A stretch of 64,000 nt of DNA from Granulosicoccus sp036478595 (GTDB lineage Bacteria > Pseudomonadota > Gammaproteobacteria > Granulosicoccales > Granulosicoccaceae), in the NCBI GenBank assembly GCA_036478595.1, contig JAZGEF010000036.1, positions 62,001 to 126,000 on the forward strand, written 5' to 3'. A program made the translations under genes and the position numbers. Below, piece after piece: positions 52,519 through 61,588 of this stretch. Under the pieces are notes generated by a model that saw nothing but the letters and a program-made list of their open reading frames with translations, was not told the DNA's origin and did not search any database. Position 1 is the first letter of the stretch. Each line of letters opens with the position of its first letter.

Positions 52519-53772
52519 ATGACTGAACACTTCGATTTCCTGGACTCCATGCCAGATGCCGATCGGCAGCAGCAATGGTTTGCTAATCTCCCAAATGCCC
52601 TGCAACAAGCCACTAACCATTGTCCTGGTCTTGCCAAGCATTTACAGGGGCATGATATTAAAACAATTTTCTCTGCAAGGGCGCTAACCACGCTCCCTGT
52701 ACTGCGCAAGTCTGCCATTATTGATGCGCAAAACAATAAGCCACCGTTCGGTGGATTTGTAAATGAAAACAACTTGGCAGGTTGCCGGGTTTTTATGTCA
52801 CCTGGGCCAGTGTGGGAGCTACAAGCCAATGGCAGCGACCCATGGCAAGCAGCGCGCGCGCTTCATGCCGCCGGTTTGCGATCCGGTGATCGCGTGCACA
52901 ATACGTTCTCGTACCACAACACACCGGGTGGCTTTATGCTTGATGAAGGCGCGCGTGAGTTAGGTTGCACTGTTTATCCTGCGGGTGTTGGAAATACGTC
53001 GCAACAGCTTGATGCCATTGCTCACATGAACAGTAACGTGTTTATCGGTACACCTGACTATCTACAAATATTATTCGACAAAGCAGCCGAAGAAGGCCGA
53101 TCCATCAGTTCCATCAAAACGGCGATGGTGTCTGGCGGTGCTTTGTTTCCAGCAATGCGCGCCGCGTATTTAGAGGCTGGTGTTCATGTGCAGCAGTGTT
53201 ATGCCACGGCTGACTTGGGCGTTATCGCCTATGAAACAGCATCTGGCGGCGAGATACACGGTGGCATGCTGTTAAATGAAAATCTATACCTAGAGATTGT
53301 TCGCCCGGGCACGGGTGAGTTGGTTGCAGGCGATGAGGTGGGTGAAATGGTTGTCACTCGGTTTAACCCTGAGTATCCGCTAGTGAGATTTGCAACGGGT
53401 GATATGAGTGCCTGGCTTGATGAGCCTAGCCCATGTGGGCGTAGCCAGCGTCGTATTAAAGGCTGGATGGGTCGTGCGGATCAGCGGACCAAGGTACGCG
53501 GCATGTTTGTTGACCCAATCCAAATTCAAGCGGTACGGCGCAGGCACAAAGCCATACTACAGCTGCGCATGGTCGTTGGCCGAGCTAATGATCGAGACAC
53601 CCTGCAATTGCAGGTATACCTCGATCCAGCTGTTTCGGGCAAGCCTTCCGCCGATGAACTGGCTGAAACCGTTAAGGAATGTTGCGGATTGTACGCTGAA
53701 ATCAGCTTTCTTGATACAGTATTGCCAGCCGACGGTATAGTAGTAGACGATACCCGTACCTATAACGCCTGA
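52519..53772 (+). CDS. Phenylacetate-CoA ligase-like protein (PaaK family)
   Basis: The 417-residue protein follows PaaK-type adenylate-forming enzymes over most of its length: ITTLPVLRKS-like TLPVLRKSAI near the start, RVHNTFSYHNTPGGFMLDEG, IGTPDYLQILFDKA, MVSGGALFPAMRAAYLEAG, and the end region LVRFATGDMSAW then GWMGRADQRTKVRGMFVDP. The usual phosphate loop SSGTTGxP is replaced by FMSPGPVWELQ, so ATP binding must differ or be lost. It lies between livF and a thioesterase gene and probably acts on the transported acid. The substrate is not known. Confidence 0.82.
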   Translation: MTEHFDFLDSMPDADRQQQWFANLPNALQQATNHCPGLAKHLQGHDIKTIFSARALTTLPVLRKSAIIDAQNNKPPFGGFVNENNLAGCRVFMSPGPVWELQANGSDPWQAARALHAAGLRSGDRVHNTFSYHNTPGGFMLDEGARELGCTVYPAGVGNTSQQLDAIAHMNSNVFIGTPDYLQILFDKAAEEGRSISSIKTAMVSGGALFPAMRAAYLEAGVHVQQCYATADLGVIAYETASGGEIHGGMLLNENLYLEIVRPGTGELVAGDEVGEMVVTRFNPEYPLVRFATGDMSAWLDEPSPCGRSQRRIKGWMGRADQRTKVRGMFVDPIQIQAVRRRHKAILQLRMVVGRANDRDTLQLQVYLDPAVSGKPSADELAETVKECCGLYAEISFLDTVLPADGIVVDDTRTYNA

Positions 53773-53777
53773 TACTC

Positions 53778-54212
53778 ATGCCAAGTTCCCCGACCGACAC
53801 ATTGATCGACATTGACCGGTCAAGCACTCCTGTGTCGCTGCGCACGCTCGCGATGCCCGCTGATACCAACGCCAACGGCGATATATTCGGAGGCTGGATT
53901 TTGTCGCAAATGGATTTAGCCGGCGGCACCTATGCGTTTTACGTGGCTCAGGGCAGAGTGACCACGGTTGCGGTCACCGGTATGCAGTTTCATAAGCCCG
54001 TATATGTTGGTGATGAGGTGAGCTGCTTTTGTGCCACTCAAAGTATTGGCAATACCTCCATTGCGGTGCGGGTAGAAACCTGGGTTAGGCGACGCCGTGA
54101 AGAGATAGAAGAAAAGGTCACCGAAGGGTTGTTTACATTTGTCGCGATCGACAAGCATGGTAAGCCGCGCTCGATCGACTCACCTGACAACTCGTACCGA
54201 GTGAAACCGTAG
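53778..54212 (+). CDS. Acyl-CoA thioesterase (YciA/hotdog family)
   Basis: This 144-residue single-hotdog protein of the YciA/BACH type hydrolyses acyl-CoAs in the cytoplasm. Motifs are LAMPADTNANGDIFGGWILS with the catalytic N-x-x-G-D-I-F-G-G-W segment, QMDLAGGTYAF, MQFHKPVYVGDEVSC, and the basic VRRRREEIEEKVTEGLFTFV. Substrate range is broad in the family. It starts 5 bases after the PaaK-like gene and its last base is shared with the next start (TAGTG). Confidence 0.92.
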   Translation: MPSSPTDTLIDIDRSSTPVSLRTLAMPADTNANGDIFGGWILSQMDLAGGTYAFYVAQGRVTTVAVTGMQFHKPVYVGDEVSCFCATQSIGNTSIAVRVETWVRRRREEIEEKVTEGLFTFVAIDKHGKPRSIDSPDNSYRVKP

Positions 54213-56197
54213 TGGGTGCCTTGTGGTCTCCATCGGCAGATGCTGCTGCCAAAACGCAAATAGAGCAGTTTCGTCACGCCATTAATAAAGAACACTCGCT
54301 GCAGCTAGCTGATTACTCACAGTTGCATGCCTGGTCGGTTGGGCAGCCTGAACAGTTTTGGCTAGCGGTGTGGCAATTCACTGATGTTGTGTCTTCGAAG
54401 CGAGGTGATGTTGTGCTCGTTAATGGCGTTGCGATGCCAGGTGCTAAGTGGTTTCCAGATGCCCGTCTTAACTACGCCGAAAATTGTTTGCGCCGCGACG
54501 ACGATACCCCTGCCTTAATAGCAATGGACGAATCAGACAAGTTACGCGAAATCTCCCATGCGCAATTACGTGCACAAGTTGCTGCAATTGCTCAGGCGCT
54601 TAGAGAAGAGGGTGTGGTTGCTGGTGATCGAGTCGCAGGCTTACTACCTAATATTCCTGAAGCGATTGTGGCTATGTTAGCGACTAGCAGCATAGGGGCA
54701 GTGTGGTCATCGTGCTCACCGGACTTTGGCGTTAATGGTGTGTTGGATCGTTTTGGACAAATAGAACCCAAGGTGTTGTTTTGTTCTGATGGTTATCGTT
54801 ATAACGGCCGTAACCACGATAGCACCGCATTGATCAACGAGTTGGCACCGCAGCTTAAGGGCTTGCAGCGCATAGTGATGGTGGAATTTATCCATGAAGG
54901 CGAGCCAGGTGACAACATTAAAGGCATAACTAGCCGCTATCAAAGCTTGCTTGATAACAATAAAACGGATGAGCTGCCGTTTGCACAACTACCGTTTGAT
55001 CATCCTCTGTTTATTATGTTTAGCTCGGGTACGACCGGTAAGCCAAAGTGCATTGTGCATGGTGCCGGTGGCACCTTATTACAACACAAAAAAGAACACC
55101 AATTGCACGTGGATGTTCGTGCGGGCGAGCGCTTGTTCTTTTTTACTACTTGCGGTTGGATGATGTGGAACTGGCTGGTAACTGCATTGGCATCGGAGGC
55201 CACCTTGCTGTTATACGACGGCTCGCCGTTTTACCCCGATGGTAATACGGTGTTTAATTTTGCGCAGCGCACGGATATGCAGTATCTGGGAACATCCGCC
55301 AAATTTATTGATGCATGCAATAAAGCTGGTATCGATCCAATCAATACCCATAAGCTAGATAAACTTAAAGCCGTGTTATCTACCGGTTCGCCGCTCGTGC
55401 CTGAGAGTTTTGATTATGTTTATGAGCACATTGCCAATGATATAACGCTGGCGTCTATGTCAGGTGGTACCGATATTATTTCCTGCTTTGTTTTAGGTAA
55501 CCCTTCATTACCAGTTTATCGGGGCGAGCTGCAAAGCTTAGCCCTCGGCATGGATGTGCAGGTGTTTGATGACGAGGGCAAACAGCAGGCCACGGGGGCT
55601 AAAGGCGAACTTGTATGCTGCCAGCCGTTTCCTTGTCAGCCTACGGGTTTCTTTAACGATGAAGATGGTAGTAAGTACCATGCCGCGTACTTTGATAAAT
55701 ATCCGGGTGTGTGGTGTCACGGTGATTACATTGCTACAACTGAGTACGGCGGCGTAGTAATTTACGGTCGTTCAGATGCGGTATTAAACCCAGGTGGAGT
55801 TCGCATTGGTACGGCCGAGATTTATCGTCAAGTGGAAAGTATTGATGACGTGGTCGAATCATTGGTAATAGGGCAACAGTGGGCGGGTGATGTAAGAGTC
55901 GTATTGTTTGTGCATTTACGTGAAGGCTTGCAACTGGATGACCAGCTCATCGACTTAATCAAAAGCACGATTCGTAAAAACGCGACGCCCCGGCACGTGC
56001 CCGCTAAGGTTGTGCAGGTAAGCGACATACCACGCACACGCAGTGGCAAAATTGTTGAGCTCGCCGTACGCAAAATTGTACATGGCGAGTCCATTGACAA
56101 TATCGAAGCGTTGGCTAACCCTGAAGCTTTGATCTTGTTTGAAAACCTCGCCCAGCTGCAAACCTCATCTACGGAACAGAAAGGCGGTGGCGAATGA
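54212..56197 (+). CDS. Acetoacetate--CoA ligase
   Basis: The 661-residue enzyme of the acetyl/acetoacetyl-CoA synthetase group is of the length expected for AacS (about 650). It has MFSSGTTGKPKCIVHGAGG as the ATP motif, the acetoacetyl-type segments TTCGWMMWNWLVTALASEAT and YLGTSAKFIDACNKAGIDP, and SGGTDIISCFVLGNPSLPVY. The C-terminal lysine region is RTRSGKIVELAVRKIVHG. It would make acetoacetyl-CoA from acetoacetate, linking ketone-body or leucine-type catabolism to this cluster. The gene ends before DUF1285, whose start is 23 bases downstream. Confidence 0.88.
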   Translation: MGALWSPSADAAAKTQIEQFRHAINKEHSLQLADYSQLHAWSVGQPEQFWLAVWQFTDVVSSKRGDVVLVNGVAMPGAKWFPDARLNYAENCLRRDDDTPALIAMDESDKLREISHAQLRAQVAAIAQALREEGVVAGDRVAGLLPNIPEAIVAMLATSSIGAVWSSCSPDFGVNGVLDRFGQIEPKVLFCSDGYRYNGRNHDSTALINELAPQLKGLQRIVMVEFIHEGEPGDNIKGITSRYQSLLDNNKTDELPFAQLPFDHPLFIMFSSGTTGKPKCIVHGAGGTLLQHKKEHQLHVDVRAGERLFFFTTCGWMMWNWLVTALASEATLLLYDGSPFYPDGNTVFNFAQRTDMQYLGTSAKFIDACNKAGIDPINTHKLDKLKAVLSTGSPLVPESFDYVYEHIANDITLASMSGGTDIISCFVLGNPSLPVYRGELQSLALGMDVQVFDDEGKQQATGAKGELVCCQPFPCQPTGFFNDEDGSKYHAAYFDKYPGVWCHGDYIATTEYGGVVIYGRSDAVLNPGGVRIGTAEIYRQVESIDDVVESLVIGQQWAGDVRVVLFVHLREGLQLDDQLIDLIKSTIRKNATPRHVPAKVVQVSDIPRTRSGKIVELAVRKIVHGESIDNIEALANPEALILFENLAQLQTSSTEQKGGGE

Positions 56198-56219
56198 GGC
56201 CAGAGAAAGACACCACCAA

Positions 56220-56777
56220 ATGACTATGGATAATTCGCCGACAGCGATACTGCAAGATTTGCAGGCCGTGTTAAAAGAACACCCGTTGCCGCCAGTGCAT
56301 AAATGGCATCCTGAGCAAACCCGTGAAAGCCGCATGAGAATCACCAGCAATGGTGATTGGTTTTATCAGGATTCAAAAATTGATCGCATGCGAATGGTGC
56401 GCATGTTTGCATCGATACTGCGAAAAGATGATGATGAGTATTATTTGGTAACGCCTGTTGAACGATTACGCATAGACGTTGCGGATGCACCGTTTATTGC
56501 GGTGTTGCTAACCGTGACACAACAAAATGGCCGGCCACAAATGGTATTTACAACCAATATGGGTGATGAGGTCATCGCCGATGCTAATCATCGTATCTGT
56601 ATTGAATATAGTCATGCAGAAGCCGATCCGTCCCCCTATATTGAAGTAAGAAATGGATTAAGAGCCCTGATGAGTCGTAGCGTGTATTACCAAATGGCCG
56701 AGTTAGCAGAACGGAACGAGGGCCAGTTAGGTGTATTTAGCAATGGCTGCTTTATGGCATTAGCAGAGGCTGGGTGA
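56220..56777 (+). CDS. DUF1285 protein
   Basis: The 185-residue soluble protein matches the DUF1285 pattern: PPVHKWHPEQTRESRMRITS (substrate-like loop), DGDWFYQDSKI-like NGDWFYQDSKIDRMRMVRMF, LRKDDDEYYLVTPVERLRID and a C-terminal RNGLRALMSRSVYYQMAELA. No function is established for the family. I start at ATG 56220 (or 56226), not at earlier in-frame codons that overlap the ligase gene. It lies between the acetoacetate ligase and ccmA and may belong to either transcript. Confidence 0.85.
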   Translation: MTMDNSPTAILQDLQAVLKEHPLPPVHKWHPEQTRESRMRITSNGDWFYQDSKIDRMRMVRMFASILRKDDDEYYLVTPVERLRIDVADAPFIAVLLTVTQQNGRPQMVFTTNMGDEVIADANHRICIEYSHAEADPSPYIEVRNGLRALMSRSVYYQMAELAERNEGQLGVFSNGCFMALAEAG

Positions 56778-56784
56778 TGGCGGC

Positions 56785-57447
56785 GTGACCAACGAAACTA
56801 TTATTAGCGGTGCAGTTCCGGATTGTCTGGAAGCGGTGAGCGTAACCATCTGGCGTGGGGAAACCTTACTGCTTGATAGCATCAATCTACAAGCCAAAGC
56901 TGGAGACGTCACTCAAATTGCCGGCGCCAACGGCAGCGGTAAAACCACCTTGTTGCGGGTGCTATGTGGTGCTGCATTAGCTGATGAGGGAGAAGTGCAT
57001 TGGTGCGGTGTGCCTATATCAAAACAACGCGACGCCTTTAACGAACGTCTGCTTCAGATTGGGCATCGCCCTGGTGTGCACGCACAGCTTACGGCCATCG
57101 AGAATTTACAGCTCGCGTGCAATATGGGTAATGGTGTATTGAGTAATATTGATTCAGTGCTCGATGCCCTGGCAATTTTGCCCATAGCAGAAATCCCCGC
57201 AGGGCATCTATCTGCCGGTCAACAACGACGTGTGGCATTGGCGCGGCTTGCCTTAATGCCGCACACCCGTTGTTGGGTATTGGATGAACCACTCACAGCA
57301 CTTGATCAGCAAGGTAGAGATTGGGTTACCAGTCAGATCCTAGCGCATAGCGAACGCGGTGGTGTCACAGTACTAACCACACACCAACCGTTAAGCAAAA
57401 ATTTAAACGGCCCTATCTATTCATTGGATGCGCTCGACAATGGATAG
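56785..57447 (+). CDS. ccmA: Haem exporter ATP-binding protein CcmA
   Basis: CcmA is the ATPase of the CcmABCD complex that releases holo-CcmE in cytochrome c maturation. The 220-residue protein has Walker A AGANGSGKTTLLRVLCG, the signature LSAGQQRRVALARLALMPHT and Walker B CWVLDEPLTALDQQG. It is slightly longer than E. coli CcmA (207). GTG 56785 is the start. The stop shares one base with the ccmB start. Confidence 0.95.
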   Translation: MTNETIISGAVPDCLEAVSVTIWRGETLLLDSINLQAKAGDVTQIAGANGSGKTTLLRVLCGAALADEGEVHWCGVPISKQRDAFNERLLQIGHRPGVHAQLTAIENLQLACNMGNGVLSNIDSVLDALAILPIAEIPAGHLSAGQQRRVALARLALMPHTRCWVLDEPLTALDQQGRDWVTSQILAHSERGGVTVLTTHQPLSKNLNGPIYSLDALDNG

Positions 57448-58157
57448 TGAACATGGATAGCCATCCTCAGTCGATCGGTTTAGTGGCGTTGTTTCGCTCT
57501 CTGTTGTCGCGCGAGCTTGCGGTGGCGATACGTTCACCGGGGCAGTGGTTAAACCCAATCCTGTTTTTTATCATTGTCATTACGCTGTTTCCTTTGGGTG
57601 TTGGGCCCGGGCCTAATACACTGTCGATCATTGCGCCGGGTGTTATTTGGGTAAGCGCATTACTGTCGGTGATGCTCTCGCTGCAATCCCTTTTTTATGA
57701 TGATCTACACAACGGTAGCCTCGAGCAATTTGTGTTGTCGGCGCAACCGCTGAGTGTGGTAGTGCTGGCTAAGGTGCTTGCTTGGTGGTTACTGGCCGGG
57801 TTGCCGCTGCTGTTAGTGTCCCCACTACTGGCCATCCTGATGAACCTTCAAGGAAGCGCAATCCCTGTGCTAATGCTCAGCCTATTGCTGGGCACACTAA
57901 CCTTAATTTTAGTAGGGGCAATTGGGGCTGCATTAACGGCCACAGTCGGGAACGGTGGAGGGATTTTAATGTCCCTACTGGTATTGCCTTTAACTGTACC
58001 GGTGCTGATATTTGGTAGTGGGGCGGTGCAGGCAGCGGCCTCGCAAATGCCGGTTGGTGGGCATCTGAGCTTGCTTGTGGCGTTGCTGGCTCTTGCCCTT
58101 TCATTAGCGCCACTCGCCACCGCTGCAGCTTTGCGGGTGGCGGTTTCTGCGGGTTGA
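57447..58157 (+). CDS. ccmB: Haem exporter permease CcmB
   Basis: The 236-residue protein has six membrane segments and the CcmB features: LLSRELAVAIRSPGQWLNPI at the start, PGVIWVSALLSVMLSLQSLF, and LLVLPLTVPVLIFGSGAVQA near the end. It is the membrane partner of CcmA. The start may be GTG 57447, sharing a base with the ccmA stop, or ATG 57453. A 75-base gap precedes ccmC. Confidence 0.95.
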   Translation: MNMDSHPQSIGLVALFRSLLSRELAVAIRSPGQWLNPILFFIIVITLFPLGVGPGPNTLSIIAPGVIWVSALLSVMLSLQSLFYDDLHNGSLEQFVLSAQPLSVVVLAKVLAWWLLAGLPLLLVSPLLAILMNLQGSAIPVLMLSLLLGTLTLILVGAIGAALTATVGNGGGILMSLLVLPLTVPVLIFGSGAVQAAASQMPVGGHLSLLVALLALALSLAPLATAAALRVAVSAG

Positions 58158-58232
58158 CTGTGGGTTGATCGATGTCAGCGCGTTCACGCTAACTTAAGTT
58201 AAAATACAGGCTGGCTTTGGGTACTATTCTTC

Positions 58233-58976
58233 GTGTTTAAGTGGATTCACCGTTTTGGTTCGTCTCCGTTCGTCTATCGAGCGGCTAGCTGGCTTGCGCC
58301 TGTTTTTGGCCTCGGCGCTGCTGCGTGCATCTTGGTAGGCCTGTATTTAGGCCTGGTGGTTGCGCCCGCTGACTACGAACAGGGCGATAGCTACCGAATA
58401 ATTTTTGTCCATGTGCCTAGCGCGTGGATGTCGATGTTCGTTTATATGGTGATGGCCACATCCAGTGCCGTATTTTTAATTTGGCGGATGAAGCTTGCCG
58501 ACGTAGTCGCTTGGGCATCGGCCCCGATAGGTGCATCGTTCACACTGATTGCCTTGGTAACCGGAGCATTTTGGGGTAAACCCATGTGGGGTACGTATTG
58601 GATATGGGATGCTCGCTTAACGTCTGAACTATTACTACTTTTTATCTATCTGGGCTATATGGCGCTGCGCTCCAGTATCGAACAACCGCAAACCGCAGCA
58701 AGGGCTGCAGCCATTCTTGCTGTTGTTGGTGTCGTTAACATACCGATCATTCATTTTTCTGTTGAATGGTGGAATACGCTGCATCAACCGGCCACCATCA
58801 GTAAACTTGATAAACCATCAATGCACATCAGCATGTTGCGACCCTTGTTGTTGATGGTGGCGGGGTTTCAGCTATTGTACTTCCATCAACTTATGGTACG
58901 AGTGAAAACAGGGATATTGCAACGTGAAGCGCGCTCAGCCTGGGTGGCCGAATTAGTGGCAAACAATCGTGTCTGA
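58233..58976 (+). CDS. ccmC: Haem-handling protein CcmC
   Basis: The 247-residue membrane protein (E. coli 245) belongs to the haem-handling family. The tryptophan-rich periplasmic motif WGTYWIWDARLTSEL is present, together with the flanking histidines in FVHVPSAWM and HFSVEWWNTLHQPATI. It transfers haem to CcmE. GTG 58233 starts the gene, and the last bases overlap ccmD by 8. Confidence 0.97.
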   Translation: MFKWIHRFGSSPFVYRAASWLAPVFGLGAAACILVGLYLGLVVAPADYEQGDSYRIIFVHVPSAWMSMFVYMVMATSSAVFLIWRMKLADVVAWASAPIGASFTLIALVTGAFWGKPMWGTYWIWDARLTSELLLLFIYLGYMALRSSIEQPQTAARAAAILAVVGVVNIPIIHFSVEWWNTLHQPATISKLDKPSMHISMLRPLLLMVAGFQLLYFHQLMVRVKTGILQREARSAWVAELVANNRV

Positions 58977-59139
58977 GTTTCTTACATTTTTAGATATGGG
59001 TGGTTACGCTGCCTACGTATGGACATCTTTCGGTGTGGCAATGATCGTGTTGTTAGCCAACGTGCTGTGGAGCCGTAGTCAATTGATTAAACAGAAACAA
59101 CGCGCCATAAAACTGGCCGAAACCAGGCGCCAGGTATGA
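58969..59139 (+). CDS. ccmD: Haem exporter small subunit CcmD
   Basis: A 56-residue frame starts at GTG 58969, inside the end of ccmC, and stops at 59139 inside the ccmE start (ATGA). It reads MSEFLTFLDMGGYAAYVWTS first, then one membrane segment (AMIVLLANVLW), then a basic cytoplasmic tail (KQKQRAIKLAETRRQ). The DMGGYAxYVW motif and size are typical of CcmD, which stabilises CcmE in the CcmABCD complex. It is too short for ordinary gene-length cut-offs. Confidence 0.93.
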   Translation: MSEFLTFLDMGGYAAYVWTSFGVAMIVLLANVLWSRSQLIKQKQRAIKLAETRRQV

Positions 59140-59612
59140 CACCCAAACGAAAACAACGATTGTTTCTGCTTGCACTGATGCTGGTAGGAGTATCGGTTGC
59201 AGTAATTTTTTTATTAAAAGCATTTAATTCAAACATCATGTTGTTTAAATCGCCAAGTGATATCGTTGCTGGTAATGTTCAGGAGGGTAATCGATTTCGG
59301 ATAGGCGGCATGGTGGTAGAGGGCAGTGTTAAGCGCAACGATGAGGATCTAAGTGTTGAATTTCACCTCTCAGATACGGCCAATAAGGTGCCTGTAACCT
59401 TTACCGGCATTCTCCCTGACTTGTTTAGTGAGGGGCAGGGTATTGTGGCCATGGGAAGCCTTGATGATTCGGGTATGTTTATCGCAACAGAAGTACTGGC
59501 TAAACATGATGAAAACTATATGCCACCTGAAGTCGCCGATGCCTTGGAGAAGGCTGGAAAAATGCCCGGCACCGCAGCCAATTATGGCGGTTCAACGGTG
59601 GTGCAACCGTGA
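59136..59612 (+). CDS. ccmE: Cytochrome c maturation haem chaperone CcmE
   Basis: The 158-residue protein has one N-terminal membrane anchor (about 9-28) and a periplasmic OB-fold domain: IVAGNVQEGNRFRIGGMVVE, VTFTGILPDLFSEGQGIVAM. The haem-binding histidine is H124 in LAKHDENYMPPEV, with Y128 as the likely axial ligand. It carries haem covalently to CcmF/H. Coupled by ATGA overlap to ccmD and by GTGA to ccmF. Confidence 0.97.
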   Translation: MTPKRKQRLFLLALMLVGVSVAVIFLLKAFNSNIMLFKSPSDIVAGNVQEGNRFRIGGMVVEGSVKRNDEDLSVEFHLSDTANKVPVTFTGILPDLFSEGQGIVAMGSLDDSGMFIATEVLAKHDENYMPPEVADALEKAGKMPGTAANYGGSTVVQP

Positions 59613-61588
59613 TTGCTGAACTCGGGCAATTCGCGTTAATTCTTGCACTGTGTGCTGCTGTTGTATTGGCAATACTGCCACTGATTGGCAGCTTTATTGT
59701 GCAACCTCAGTGGATGGCACTAGCAAGGCCTGCCGCTTTACTGCAATTGTTAATGGTCACTGTTTCGTACTTAGCGCTAACCAGTACGTTTATCACTAAC
59801 GACTTCAGCGTGCTGTACACAGCCAACACATCCAATAGTCAGCTGCCGCTGATCTACAAAATCTCTGGAGTATGGGGAGGGCACGAAGGCTCAATATTGC
59901 TATGGGTTTGGGTGTTGGCTATATGGACAGGAGCCGTGGCTATTTTCAGCAAACACATGCCAGCGGTATTGCTATCGCGCGTGTTGTCCATTTTAGGCAT
60001 GATCAGCATTGGTTTTATGCTATTCGTGTTGTTAACGTCTAACCCATTTGAGCGTATATTCCCGATACCGGTTGATGGTGCTTCGCTTAATCCACTGTTG
60101 CAAGATATTGGAATGGCTGCTCACCCACCGTTGCTGTACATGGGCTACGTGGGTTTCTCAGTGTCGTTTGCGTTTGCGATCGCCGCATTGCTATGTGGTG
60201 AGCTCGATTCCGCAACGCTGCGTTGGATGCGCCCGTGGACAAACATTGCTTGGATGTTTTTAACCTTAGGTATTGCACTGGGTAGCTACTGGGCCTACTA
60301 CGAGCTTGGTTGGGGTGGCTGGTGGTTTTGGGATCCTGTTGAAAACGCATCATTCATGCCTTGGCTATTAGGTACAGCATTAATTCATTCGCTAGCGGCA
60401 TCCGAGAAACGCGGTGTCTTTAAGGCATGGACAGTACTGCTGGCTGTGCTGGCATTCTCTTTAAGCCTGCTGGGTACGTTTATCGTACGTTCTGGCGTGC
60501 TGACATCAGTGCATGCATTTGCATCTGATCCGGCGCGAGGTAAGTTTGTATTGTATTTTCTGGCGATTGTTGTTGGATTCTCATTGTTGTTGTTTGCGAT
60601 GCGTGCGCACAAACTTAAGGGTCATGCAAACTTTGAGCTAGTGTCTCGAGAGTCTGCGTTATTGCTAAACAATATATTGTTGCTAGTGGCTTGTGCTGCT
60701 GTATTGCTCGGCACCTTGTACCCCTTGTTTTTAGATGCGCTGGATATGGGCAAGATCTCAGTGGGCCCGCAGTATTTTAACGCCGTGTTTGTACCACTTA
60801 TGCTGCCAGTAATTATGGTTGTGGGTATTGGGGCATTGCTAAACTGGAAAAAAGACAAACTGAAGGGACGTCAAACTACTTTGCTTGCGCTGATTATCTT
60901 AAGTTTGATTGCGGGAGCAATTCTGGCCACACAATTTGATGGCTACAAAATCACTGCTGCCGCAGCAATTGGCCTAGCGATTTGGGTTGCTGCCAGTAGT
61001 TTGTATGGCGTGTACTACCGCTTGCGTAATAAGCGCGATCGATTGTCTGCCGCTATGCATACACCAGCAGCATTTTGGGGCATGACAATCGCTCATATAG
61101 GCATGGGCGTGTTTACCCTTGGTGTGGCACTAACCAGCATGTTTGCTGATGAGCAAACCGTGCGCATGGGCATAGATGATACGCACAAGCTCGCCGGTTA
61201 TGAATTTCGCTTCAAAAGCATTGATGAGGTGCGAGGTGTTAACTATGTAGCGGCGCAAGCAACGTTTGTTATCACCAAAGATCAACATTCCGTATCGACT
61301 CTTGTGGCAGAAAAACGGGTTTACAACGTGCGTCGTGACACCATGACAGAAGCCGGTATTGATGGTGGGCTTACACGTGATCTGTTTATAGCGCTAGGTG
61401 AACACCTGGGTAACAATGAATGGAGTATTCGTTTGCAGTACAAGCCGTTTATACGTTGGATTTGGTTCGGCACTGTTTTTATGGCCTTGGGCGGGTTACT
61501 GGCAGCCGTTGATCGTCGCTACCGAGTGGCTGCCACCACACAAAAGCGCGCGCGTAACGCCGAAGCAGCAAGCGGAGCCACTCGCTAA
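59609..61588 (+). CDS. ccmF: Cytochrome c haem lyase CcmF
   Basis: This 659-residue protein has about 15 membrane segments. The WWD-type motif is GGWWFWDPVENASFMPWL, preceded by the conserved WGGHEGSILLWVW and GMAAHPPLLYMGYVG segments. Near the end a large periplasmic domain includes ALGEHLGNNEWSIRLQYKPF, with the final helix IRWIWFGTVFMALGGLLAA. It ligates haem to apocytochrome c with CcmH. Length agrees with E. coli CcmF (647). Confidence 0.98.
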   Translation: MIAELGQFALILALCAAVVLAILPLIGSFIVQPQWMALARPAALLQLLMVTVSYLALTSTFITNDFSVLYTANTSNSQLPLIYKISGVWGGHEGSILLWVWVLAIWTGAVAIFSKHMPAVLLSRVLSILGMISIGFMLFVLLTSNPFERIFPIPVDGASLNPLLQDIGMAAHPPLLYMGYVGFSVSFAFAIAALLCGELDSATLRWMRPWTNIAWMFLTLGIALGSYWAYYELGWGGWWFWDPVENASFMPWLLGTALIHSLAASEKRGVFKAWTVLLAVLAFSLSLLGTFIVRSGVLTSVHAFASDPARGKFVLYFLAIVVGFSLLLFAMRAHKLKGHANFELVSRESALLLNNILLLVACAAVLLGTLYPLFLDALDMGKISVGPQYFNAVFVPLMLPVIMVVGIGALLNWKKDKLKGRQTTLLALIILSLIAGAILATQFDGYKITAAAAIGLAIWVAASSLYGVYYRLRNKRDRLSAAMHTPAAFWGMTIAHIGMGVFTLGVALTSMFADEQTVRMGIDDTHKLAGYEFRFKSIDEVRGVNYVAAQATFVITKDQHSVSTLVAEKRVYNVRRDTMTEAGIDGGLTRDLFIALGEHLGNNEWSIRLQYKPFIRWIWFGTVFMALGGLLAAVDRRYRVAATTQKRARNAEAASGATR

